Below are positions 8,943 through 17,747 of a DNA stretch of 17,747 bases, one piece after another; within the stretch, counting starts at the first letter, position 1, and the number at the start of each line of letters is the position of its first letter. The DNA lies in contig JAOCPU010000119.1 in NCBI GenBank assembly GCA_035772785.1, positions 1-17,747 on the forward strand, in the 5' to 3' direction. The notes beneath the pieces were generated by a model, which was not told the origin of the DNA, ran no database searches, and was given only the letters and a program-made list of their open reading frames with translations. A program made the translations under genes and the position numbers. This DNA is from Phlebiopsis flavidoalba. Taxonomy: Eukaryota > Basidiomycota > Agaricomycetes > Polyporales > Phanerochaetaceae.

Positions 8943-9932
8943 TAGAATTAAATGGAATTAAGCTCTAACTAACTCCCGTGGACCACTGTTTACACGTAAC
9001 GTAAATGGAGCCGTGATTGAGACAGTAGTTGAGATCTGAATGACATTGCCAATACATTGCTGCATGGTGTGAGTATGAACGATCCTAATCAGCGGTAAGT
9101 TGTAACATCTCCCGAGCCACCGTTTCACAATACGCGGAAGGAATTCCGGAACCAATTGGTTTACATCATACGGAATTGGAACGGGATGCGGTATGGCTCA
9201 GGGCATACTGAACACACAATTGCGGCCCGAATTGAGACCATTCCTCGGTGTGAGAAGGAAAATCGAATGACGGGAGGTTAAGCGCTTCGTATTCCGGAGT
9301 TATTTGTGAAATTCCAAACCTTCGCAGACTTCATCTATTCCGAAAGGGGCTGAAAGATCTACCGCTTCCATTTGAGTGTGTCTGGGGCTTCCGCCTGAAC
9401 CTGTGATGTAATTTGGACTTCATCGCGCGGAGTACAATCTTCAACAACCCACGCCCCGCCCCCAAGATTACTGCCCAAATTAAATGCTGTGATTATGGTC
9501 CTCTATCCTAGGCACCACGGATATGTGCATAAGTCATACCACGAAGGAATATCTGGCGTGACTGAAGTTCCGCTGCCCGGAGGGCTCCCCTTTGCTTCGA
9601 AACTGGGTCTGAAGACACCTACGTGCATAGGTTGACACAGGCTGTCCACCGCCAATTGGTCAGTGTTTGAACAGGTATGTGCTGCCAAAAGAAACGGAAA
9701 TACCGCACGCTCATTATTCTGCGTGGTCTGTGCTCATAAGCAGTGTATCACGCTCCTCCAGCAGCTGACCACTCCAAGGCTGCCGTTAACACAAAATTGG
9801 AGGGTTATAGACATGCACACTGCCTCCCCATTGTGCCGCTAATCTATGTAAGGTTTCCTTCGGGGATAGTGCTAGCCAGAGCTATTCTGCGACGGGCAGT
9901 TCCGACAATCATTTCTGAGTCTAATGAATTGA
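8943..9932. other. No convincing gene
   Basis: Frames on both strands are about 60-70 codons and without motifs. A minus frame at 9155-8958 (VPEFLPRIVKRWLGRCYNL) could be a further remnant of the minus-strand gene. The stretch 9130-9350 has several ATTCC/GGAAT words but no clear periodic repeat. Confidence 0.4.
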
Positions 9933-10121
9933 AACGAAAACTTGTGTGAGGGTTGCGTAGGATGCGGTCGTAATTCCGCCGTACGTGAATCACTTTTTGC
10001 GGACAATCCGTCCCACGATCTCCTTCGCAATGCATACGTACTTCACACTCGTAAACTCTTTTCAAAGCGAGATCAAGAGCTGTGTGATCGCGAGCTCACT
10101 CCTAAACTGGGTCTCTGCTGA
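9933..10121 (+). CDS. Short Cys-containing frame, fragment
   Basis: Sixty-two open codons before TGA at 10119-10121 read CEGCVGCGRNSAVRE, then LLRNAYVLHTRKLFSKRDQE. The CxxCxxC cluster followed by a charged, helix-prone segment suggests a metal-binding fragment, but two alternative frames across the same bases are also open. There is no ATG at its head, so it would have to be an exon or a broken gene. It lies just before the acidic-tail gene on the same strand. Confidence 0.22.
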   Translation, partial: NENLCEGCVGCGRNSAVRESLFADNPSHDLLRNAYVLHTRKLFSKRDQELCDRELTPKLGLC

Positions 10122-10190
10122 GCTGATGAACACTCTGTACTTAAACTGCTCTTAGTCCCTAACTCCCTGATACTTGAAAACCCACCACCA

Positions 10191-10985
10191 ATGGACTCGT
10201 CTTACCCCCATCACACTGCTCGCTTTGGAGTGGGATAACCCTTTGTTCATCCCTCCAATCCAATCGTCCAGTCTTGTCCGCGTCAATATTCATTCATCCT
10301 TTTACGTCTTTGCTACACCGATGTCTCCACCCACCGCTTTGTGGGCAACAGGTTGACAACGCGCATTACAATTCAAGAGCCCGAGAAGGAAGACGTTGTG
10401 GTATGTATCATCCTTGCCGATCTTAATAGTACGGAAGATAATGTGTGTTACAGGTATACTTTCCTTGCCCACCGTCTCAGATGCTACGCCCACAGTGGAA
10501 CCTAGCAAGCTATCCCCGCACACGGTGGAAGTTTGCGACCCACTTCCACGTGCTACTAGATTTTGGTTTGATAACCAAAAGAGGAGCTCAGCGTCCTCCC
10601 TCCACTAAGGCCGACCAGTACCGAGCTATTGACGCTTGACGCCGAGGTATGTCTTGGATGTATGCTGTTTAAGACACAGCAAGTTACCTCAATATCTACA
10701 GAATCTCAATGATCACGTCAGCAATCTCAATCGAATACTGCTCGGACGGCTACAGCAACTGGATGGCAGTCAGCTGAAGGCTATGTCCCTCGCCGGAGGA
10801 GTGCGCGCTGAACTTACGGCACCAATCCCAGCCGCTACTCATGTGGAGCGAGATGAAGGTCATGACGGTGACTCTGACAGCATGAGTCTACCAGAGTTGG
10901 CTACCGACTCCGATTCGGACGACTATGACGGCCCTCCCATCACTTATTCTAGCGAATCAGATGCGGAAGAGGACCCGCTTGAGTG
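10191..10985 (+). CDS. Unknown gene with acidic C-terminus, three exons, frame breaks
   Basis: Exon 1 (ATG 10191 to 10400) begins MDSSYPHHTARFGV and ends THRFVGNRLTTRITIQEPEK-EDVV. A 53-bp intron (10401-10453, GTATGT/TACAG) joins in phase to exon 2 (10454-10646), and a 54-bp intron (10647-10700, GTATGT/CTACAG) leads to exon 3. Exon 3 reads NLNDHVSNLNRILLGRLQQL, then an acidic Ser/Asp/Glu tail (ELATDSDSDDYD, SESDAEEDPLE) to TGA at 10984. Frames only line up if single bases are adjusted: GGG at 10232-10234 and TT at 10636-10637 each look one base long, and CC at 10318-10319 one short. Exon 2 has two plausible frames. Family not recognised; the acidic tail resembles those of nuclear or chromatin-associated proteins, but that is only inference. 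Confidence 0.5.
10401..10453 (+). other. Intron 1 of acidic-tail gene
   Basis: Fifty-three bases, donor GTATGT and acceptor GTTACAG, phase 0 on both sides in the preferred reading. Confidence 0.45.
10647..10700 (+). other. Intron 2 of acidic-tail gene
   Basis: Fifty-four bases, donor GAG|GTATGT and acceptor ATCTACAG. The exon after it is the best-supported coding part of the gene. Confidence 0.5.
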
Positions 10986-10986
10986 A

Positions 10987-12160
10987 TGTGTCACAGAGTA
11001 GTTTCAAAGACAATACCTGATATGTATATAATGGTCATTGTGACATTGTCTCTCACTTCGATGGTGCTTGATGTGATTTTGACGAGACGAGAACTATTTC
11101 GTGCCAATGGAGAGATTCTACCAGCGTGCTTTGAATTGGATGTTGCGTGAGAGATTTCGCAGTGTCAATATTGGACTATAAGCAATTATTGACCCGGCTT
11201 CAGGGCTTCAAGGCAGTATGTCCTGAGTGTGCGCGTGCACGCAGCACTGTGAGATTTGAATTAGACACCTAGGCACGGTCTAAGGGGATCAGACCTACGC
11301 GGAAATAGCAGCCTGGGTAGGGCGGCAATTGTTGCCACAACTTCTCGTACCTCTGCGGGAGAATTGTATGATGGTTGGCGTGTTATTCTTTATGCGAAAC
11401 CCTTCAGTTGTAACATAAGCGGTAAAGGAGATGTTGATTCCTACCAGCGATAATTACCTGCACACCTAGCCCAGAAGTACAAATCACTGAATTGCTCATG
11501 TGCGTATATGTTGTACTACAACCCGTAACGCCACCAGTATGCGCATATGCGGGAGGCGCTATTTCCGACTCCTTGCAACCTCAATGTCCACGTCGGCCGT
11601 ACATCCTCAACTTGTACCTGTCAGCCTGTAAGTATCGGCTCTACTCACATACGTGTACGCCTGAGTCCACACACGTCGGCACGTCCGTAATGGTATCTCC
11701 GTGTAGACACATCTATGCTGCTCGCGCCAGCTCATTCTTGGTGACCTGTTTGCATCAGCGCGTTCATGCTGGCCTTTCGCAATCAATAGCCTTGCCACAG
11801 TGACTTACCCAGGATGGTTCGTTCATAGCAATAAGTCCGCCGAGGCTGTCCATCACACTTTGTCAGCCACGGCCCACCAACGGCTCAACTTAGTATATTC
11901 ACATCAGCTTGTCCGTGCTGACTTGATTACGTTGATGGTTCATCTGTGCTGACTCGCGCATGCTGGCTTCGATTGTACCAACGTCAGCTCTTCCCTCAGG
12001 CAGCCAATCGCGCGTTGGTTAATTCGCAATATATCATCTACACCTGACTGTCCAGGTTGTCCCGTTCATACTAGGCTATCCGCATTGGCTCCGAGTTGAT
12101 CTGTACACGTCGTCTCACCCTCCTTGTCTGCATTTAGTCACCTTGTCCTCGTCAATCAGT
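10987..12160. other. No gene seen; loosely repetitive CAGC/GCTGAC words
   Basis: The start is probably the 3' untranslated region and downstream flank of the acidic-tail gene (a TATATAA word at about 11023). From about 11600 to 12000 short words such as GTCAGC, CATCAGC and GTGCTGAC recur irregularly on a pyrimidine-rich plus strand, suggesting a heavily degraded repeat, but I could not fix a unit length. The 103-codon frame at 11492-11803 lies in this material and shows no domain. Confidence 0.35.
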
Positions 12161-14098
12161 TGTCATCTCACCCGTGTGCATAGTATCAAACAATTTTGGT
12201 TAGCCCTCCTCTGGCAGAGTTCACCCAAACATTGTGGAGGCTTATGCGTAAATGCAAACTGCCTCGTAGATGTTGAGAATGAGGGGATGGCTTCAATAGA
12301 TCCGGCATAACAATCTGGACATCTATCCACTCTGTAGAGCACTGAATAGGCATTCACGAGATGTCACTTTCTTGCGGCATCCGCATGTACAGAAAACGAC
12401 TAATAAGCATGTAGCTCAGTACGACGCGCACGCTTGTGGGACTAATGTCCTCATCTTTTCAAAGACATCTATCGGAAATTCACATAGCGCAATCGATTAG
12501 TAGTAGCTCGAATCGTTGAGACTTTCCGGCTCTGGTTCTCACATACTATACACACTTGATACGTTATTTCGGAAGGTCAATTAACTACTTTGACGTCGCG
12601 GTGGACCGCCGGAGTACATGAATACTTCCCGTCTGCACCCATGTTGTATGATTGGTGCGAAGTTTTACGTCCAACCTTTTCAGATGACTTACCACGGGTT
12701 ATACCAATCTTTAATTCCGGGCATCTGTGTTCACAATTGCTCGATTACAAAAGGTACGAATTGCGAAGTATTATTAACAACAACTGCTGAGGCTATCGTA
12801 TTGGTCAAGCGTGCTATTCAAAAAGGCCTTGTGCATATCTGCTGCATTTTTGTCGCTGAGATTGTAATAACATTGGAGTTTACCTTCGAGTTCCATGCAC
12901 ACGAAGTGATTCACTAACCGTGGGCTGTATCACACCGATATCTTCCCAACTCGGGCCTTAAAGCTCTACTTCCTTTTCCCACTTTATTTGCGACTGTATA
13001 GTTCATTTTCCACTTCATTCATTTTGTAATTCGGCTTCACTGACATAATATCGCAATGCTAGTCTATGCGTCAAAACGTGCAGCCCTATCATTCATGAGA
13101 CTGAGCCCATTCGAGCACGTCAGCATCTTTGTTTCTACTTCATCGAGGTTTGCACTACTAAACGGTGATCTCGTACTTACGTACAGGACTCTGGGAAATG
13201 AATTCAAACGAATGGCAACTCGAGACCTATGCTATGACAACTTGAAACCTGTGCTCTCAAAGATCCTGAGGTGTCACATTTATATTTCTAAAATGCTTGA
13301 CATGTGCTAAGCCTTTCTGCATCTCGCAGCCGGGTGGTAAATAACGCTTCACAAGGCGCTGTTCTGGCCGATACCAGGCACGGTGTCCAGATGTTACACG
13401 AGTCACGACCCCGCCTCGATGCAAAGTGAAATATCAACTGTGGAATTCTTTTCCAACGGCTGCGGCGCCAAATCATCATGATATTCTGCGAGATTTGCTG
13501 CTATGTCGCTCATGTCACGGATACGTTCGTCTCTTGCCGCTTGCGACTGTCCAGTTTTTTTTTTGCACTCAGTCATCGAAAACTATGACAACATGTAGGA
13601 AGATAGATTAACCCTATTTCTAGAAGCTTAACACGGGGCACTAAAGAACTTTAGGATGTGATCGTGCTTAACATACAACAACCAAAACTTGCACTGTCTG
13701 CGTTGCATATCAGATGATCCCAATACTGGGGCACACATTCACGGTGGTTTACGCGGTCTAGTAAACTACTGTCCGCAAATGCGGCTTGGATATTCAAATC
13801 GCGCACCATCAAATAGTCTCAGACATGCACGTTGACAATCTTTAACAGCACATTCTGTACTACGGTAGGTTTCAGTGCTCAATAACTTGAGCTGTGCCAA
13901 ACCTTGCTTTGTAGGATGTAACGGTGTCGTATTGCTTCAAGCTTCAAAGCCGAGCGCCGTTTGTCTATTGACAATCGGATCAGAAACGGATCATCTTGTT
14001 CTATTAAGCGCCAATGGCTCGCCAGCTGTGTGAATTTCACGAAGTTGTTTGATTTTCGAACCAGGCCCTCAAAGCAAACCGCCTTGCCAACAAAGCTG
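12161..14098. other. No convincing gene
   Basis: Open frames of 60-110 codons (for example 12618-12917 and 13056-13310, plus strand) have no recognisable domain, no supporting splice sites and no homologous text that I can identify. I regard them as chance or as unidentifiable remnants. Confidence 0.4.
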
Positions 14099-14284
14099 TT
14101 TCCCTCCATCTCTCTTCCCCCTCTCTCTCTCTCCCCCAGACTTCCTACTCCCTTCCCTTTCTTCCTCTCCTCTCACCTCATCGCCTATTCACCTTTCCTT
14201 TTTGCTCTCCTTCCCCTCTTCCTCTCTTCCTCGCTCTCCGACTTCCTTTCCTCTCCGGCCCGCCTTTCCCTCAGTTCTTTTTTA
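14099..14284 (+). promoter_or_regulatory. Long pyrimidine-rich tract upstream of the kinase
   Basis: Counting 14101-14280 gives 19 purines in 180 bases, about 89% C/T on the plus strand. It ends roughly 150 bp before the kinase ATG. CT-rich stretches just upstream of the transcription start are a known feature of fungal promoters; this one is unusually long. It may also adopt triplex (H-DNA) structure. The apparent frame through it (Ser/Leu/Pro/Phe-rich) is a composition artefact. Confidence 0.6.
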
Positions 14285-14432
14285 GAGGACACGTAAGAGA
14301 TAATTTCGTACCCGCAGCCAAGAATCTAACACGCTCCTCTGGTAACAGTGTGTGTTTCTGTTTGTTTGGAGCTATGTAGGTGTCAAAACGTCACATCTAT
14401 CCGTTCCATTGCTTAAGGCAAAAAGCTTCCAC

Positions 14433-15528
14433 ATGGAGGGCAAGATAGTGGACGGAAGATATCTGGTTGAGGGGATTATTGGGCGGGGATCATTTCGGTA
14501 CCACGTACGAAACCCCGAGAATACACGGTGCTAATGGGGGTTTTATTTTCCAGGTACTGTGTACGCCGCACGAAGCTTCGAGCTTCAAAGGACGGTCGCA
14601 ATCAAAGCAGAAAAGTCTGATGCGGACGATCCGCAGCTAGAGTATGAGTACCGTGTATATTGCCAGTTGGGGTGCACCGTTGGTATACCGGAAATCTATT
14701 GGTTCGGCACAGACCATGATCACACTGTCCTTGTTCTTGAGCTACTCGGACCATCCCTTGAGAGCTTACTCTCACGGTCCCGTAAACTCTCGCTCAGGAC
14801 GGTCTTGATGTTAGCAGATCAACTGGTACGTTTTCACTTGTGGATTTCGAGAATGCACCATTCATCTTCATCACCATCTCCCCATAGGTCCAGCGCTTAG
14901 AGCATATGCACATACACGGCTACATTCACCGCGACATCAAACCCGGGAATATTCTTGTTGGGAGCAGTCCGTCCAGTCAAATCATCCATCTCGTCGATTT
15001 CGGAGTTTGCGTCGCGCTATTTGCTGCCTCCCGCCGGCGCCCACGTTGCCTTCTCCCAGGGCCACGATTTGACGGGTACAGCTAGGTATGTGAAACTATT
15101 GTTTTGTGTTCAACATAGACCAATCTTTGTAATTAGATATTCTTCAATCAATGCCCACAGTGGCGGGCAACAGTCTAGACGCGATGACATCGAAGCTCTC
15201 GCGCATATGTTGCTCAGTCTTTTGACAGGCGGGCTCCCTTGGCCCGACCTGTTTCGAGTCTCGACTAAAAAGCAGTTTGCAGGTGCTCTTCGTCAAAAGA
15301 GAGAGACTGACCTTTTCAGTTATTGTCGCATCCAGGGCGCGCCTCGTGTTTTTGCAGACGTAATATATTACGCTCGGGGGCCTCGACTTTAAGGAGCCGC
15401 CGGACTACAATCATATACGACAACTCTACCACGCTGCTCTTCACACCGCTGGTCTCGATGACGATGACTCCTTCGACTGGACTTCAGAACCGGAAAGCCC
15501 TCGCTCAATATCGCCCCGCTCCTCGTGA
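14433..15528 (+). CDS. Casein kinase 1-like Ser/Thr protein kinase, with three frame breaks
   Basis: Transfers phosphate from ATP to Ser/Thr, CK1 family. ATG at 14433 starts MEGKIVDGRYLVEGIIGRGS, giving the Gly loop (about residues 17-25). VAIK carries the ATP-binding Lys (about 39), SLESLLSRSRKLSLRTVLML follows, then HRDIKPGN (126-133, catalytic Asp128), LVDFG (149-151) and, in place of APE, the CK1-specific YSSINAH with QSRRDDIEALAHMLL and LTGGLPW. Four exons: 14433-14497, 14554-14825, 14888-15085, 15137-15528; estimated product about 307 residues, a normal kinase-domain size, with an acidic/Ser-rich end. The frame holds only if one base is discounted in each of three runs: TTT 14493-14495, TTT 15006-15008, GGGGG 15376-15380. 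All signature residues survive, so recent inactivation or sequence error are both possible. The position after a pyrimidine tract suggests its own promoter. Confidence 0.9.
14498..14553 (+). other. Kinase intron 1
   Basis: Fifty-six bases, donor GTACCA and acceptor TTTTATTTTCCAG. It splits the Gly loop between SFG and TVY; splicing as written is one base out of phase because of the TTT run at 14493-14495. Confidence 0.8.
14826..14887 (+). other. Kinase intron 2
   Basis: Sixty-two bases, donor GTACGT and acceptor CCCATAG. Phase 0, between MLADQL and VQRLEHMH. Confidence 0.9.
15086..15136 (+). other. Kinase intron 3
   Basis: Fifty-one bases, donor GTATGT and acceptor TAATTAG. It splits an Arg codon so that GTAR joins YSSINAH, as the CK1 family requires. 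Confidence 0.88.
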
Positions 15529-15765
15529 ATGCCGTTGTGCAGGGGCCTCCCAGTATCTTGGTAAGATACACGAGAGTTGTAGAATGATCTCTAGTAATTG
15601 ACATATCTAGATGTCCGAAAAGACCACGTAACATCAACTATTCCAGCGAAGACAACTCATCCTTCCCTCAATACTTCCAACCATCGCGCAAGCACTCACA
15701 CAAAGACTAGACGTGGTACTAGGCGAACTTTGCGCATTCCAGTTCCCCCTAGTGACAGAGTGTAA
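15529..15765 (+). other. Possible C-terminal extension of the kinase
   Basis: Downstream of the TGA at 15526-15528 the same frame regains protein-like, basic Ser/Thr-rich text at 15616-15765 (TSTIPAKTTHPSLNTSNHRA, then TKTRRGTRRTLRIPV) ending in TAA. CK1 proteins often carry such variable basic tails. A GTAAGA donor at 15561 and a CTAG acceptor at 15607-15610 could remove the stretch between, but the phase is off by one, so the join is not proven. It could equally be untranslated sequence. Confidence 0.3.
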
Positions 15766-17747
15766 GTCATCATCACTGCTGTCAATACCGAGGGTACATC
15801 TTATTGACGCTTCATTCAAGATTGCGCTCTCACTTGCGTTGACAATCCCACTCTACACGCGAATACTACGTAACTTTCACCGTGCTATGACCCCATCTGT
15901 ACCAGTTCGAATGTTGAAGTACAACTTATACAATTGTATTAACAAAATTGTTCCCTACAGTTTGTCCCACGACACGTGGTTGTTGGGCCTACATACGTGA
16001 TTACAAGTTTCAGAGCCCCTTGGAGCCAACTTATATTCGGGTGGCCGCGTGGGCTCCTTGAACGAGTGAAAGTGTAATGTGTCGTTGACCGAGATATTTA
16101 AGCTTGTCTATTTCCGGAGCTGGTCGGTAATAGTCATCGACTGTGCTCACTCGGCCCATCCTTCCACGGCAAGCATTGGAAAGTCTGCGAGCAATCGTCG
16201 TGCCATGTCCTTATAGATATGAGTATGATTAGCGAAGCTCAGCTTTACCGTCTAACATAACCCTTGTGCTCATGGATCCAAAGCAGTCATCGTAGACCCG
16301 TAGGCTAAATGACCGACGCCTGCGGGAGAAGATGTATATTTCGCGTCTCGACGAGCTTCTCACAAGCTGTATCCTTGAAAGGTGCTGGGATACGGACGGA
16401 AGCAGGGGAGTAGGAGTATGAGGGCCAGCTTAAAGAGCCAAGAAAACCCTGAAGGGGTGGCGATGATTCAAAACCGTCTAGGGAAAAGATGTGGACAGAA
16501 GCCAAATTCTAAACTGTGGCGTTCACAAATAATCTGTGGTACGTCTCAGCTACCAATGTTCTTGTTACATAGATATTTGAATTTTTGGGGTTCGCAAGAC
16601 ATAGTCGTATTTTGTCCGTGATCTAGAATTCAAGAGGCCGCCGTCAAAGATTGACTATGTACATAGCTAGTACCTATCTTCTCATCATTATGTCTCCAGC
16701 TGTGATTAGATTTGTTACCGTCAGCAACATTAGTAGAGTTGACGGTCAACAAGGTGCATTTGGACTACTGAGGCCACAAGCTGTATTCCTGCCGACAGAG
16801 ACTCGCAGATGCTCCGCCTGCGATTGCTGACGAGCACCGTGCGAATGTATTGAAATGGGAGCCTCGATGGGCGATTAGGCCCTCAGACCACATCAAATCT
16901 TCAGCAGTGTTTGTGCTCGAATGCGGGACCAGTACGGAGTACTCCTTTGACGTCACCGCTTAGACCGACAATGCCGATTATGGTACGCGACTCATTCTAG
17001 TGATCCTCAGTGATTCCGAAGGAAGCTTTACACAAGTGATGTGGGTAGGGATTCAAGTATAGTAGAGGCTATCTTGCATGTGTAACGTCAATATGGCTTT
17101 GCCAATTAGTCTCAATAACCTATGCAAGTAAACAACACAGTGTTCGCGTTCTAAATATTAGGCTTTCATCGGAGAGGATGTTAAACGCTCGCCATGTAAA
17201 GCATTTCGATGGTAACAAGCGAGTCAAGAGTGTTTGGATGGCGAGTATTGTACCTTCCAGTTACCTCCCCGACCGCGTCGGCTGGTCACGCGTCATAAAT
17301 GAGGGTTTCCGCCGCTCCACAAATGTGCGTCACAACTAACGAGCCTCCCGGCCACTTGTAACGCTCACTATTCCCGGGATCCGCTGGCTGCGGCGCTATA
17401 TGTGATCGCAGCCTGTCGCTTAGCCACCTAGTCATACCCTTCGTCAGCCCTCATTCGGGTTTGACAGGGCAACCTCGGCAGGTCATACGATTGCAATTGC
17501 TTTAGCAGTGATAGGCACACTTTGAATGGCATTGTACTTTTGACAAGATTTACCGCGGAACTGGGATACAATCCAATCATCCCTAACAAAAGTTCGAACA
17601 AGGCATTCCAACATGGGAATCGAATCACGGCGTATTGGACTGAAAGTGGCATCAAAAAGGGACCTATTACGGCCACGAATATTGCGCTTTCCTGGTCATA
17701 CGTTCGCGGGCGATACCCCGTATGTTGATCATAACTGTCGGTCACAT
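15766..17747. other. No convincing gene
   Basis: Frames up to 105 codons occur on both strands without domains or splice support. The most protein-like is a plus frame at 16772-17062 (IADEHRANVLKWEPRWAIRP, then SDHIKSSAVFVLECGTSTEY) interrupted by TAG at 16961-16963 and resuming DNADYGTRLILVILSDSEGS. I do not recognise it and chance is possible. Confidence 0.35.

Noticed and set aside
11492..12160. Recurring CAGC/GCTGAC words as a tandem repeat or CRISPR-like array
   Set aside because: Spacing is irregular and no unit is repeated exactly. There is no conserved repeat-spacer pattern.
13961..14296. Plus frame rich in Ser, Leu, Pro and Phe
   Set aside because: It is produced by the polypyrimidine tract, where stop codons cannot form easily. 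All plus frames there look alike.
17428..17745. 105-codon minus frame at the window edge
   Set aside because: It has one hydrophobic stretch but no domain, and a competing plus frame over the same bases. Not enough to call a gene.

Overview
The window looks like nuclear DNA of a filamentous fungus, most likely a mushroom-forming basidiomycete (Agaricomycetes). The evidence is short GT-AG introns of about 51-62 bp, a casein kinase 1-type protein kinase split by three such introns, a Tnp2-type (CACTA/EnSpm-like) DNA transposase relic of the kind common in basidiomycete genomes, and a pyrimidine-rich tract just upstream of the kinase. There is no bacterial operon structure, rRNA, tRNA or CRISPR array.

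Layout. 1-299: no gene seen, one TATA-like box. About 360-1640 (+): decayed Tnp2-like transposase, readable in several frames. 2141-2470: an island of about 70% GC with no assignable product. 2510-5334: no convincing gene, with an inverted repeat, one possible exon and an alternating purine-pyrimidine tract. 5335-5681 (+): small two-exon gene of unknown function, then decaying coding traces to about 7100. 7426-8942 (-): unrecognised broken gene or genes. 9933-10985 (+): a short Cys-containing frame, then a three-exon unknown gene with a very acidic C-terminus. 10987-14098: no convincing gene. 14099-14284: pyrimidine-rich tract. 14433-15528 (+): casein kinase 1-like gene, the only feature identified with high confidence. 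15766-17747: nothing convincing.

A recurring observation is that reading frames break at mononucleotide runs. The kinase has three +1 breaks (TTT, TTT, GGGGG), the acidic-tail gene appears to have similar ones, and the transposase has one at a C9 run. Because this affects unrelated loci, homopolymer errors in the assembly compete with true pseudogenisation as the explanation. Separate in-frame TGA stops that could come from CGA by C-to-T change suggest that some loci are really decayed. The genes do not form an obvious pathway or cluster, and I found no clear new biological system. The best leads are the unknown spliced genes and the pattern of frame breaks.
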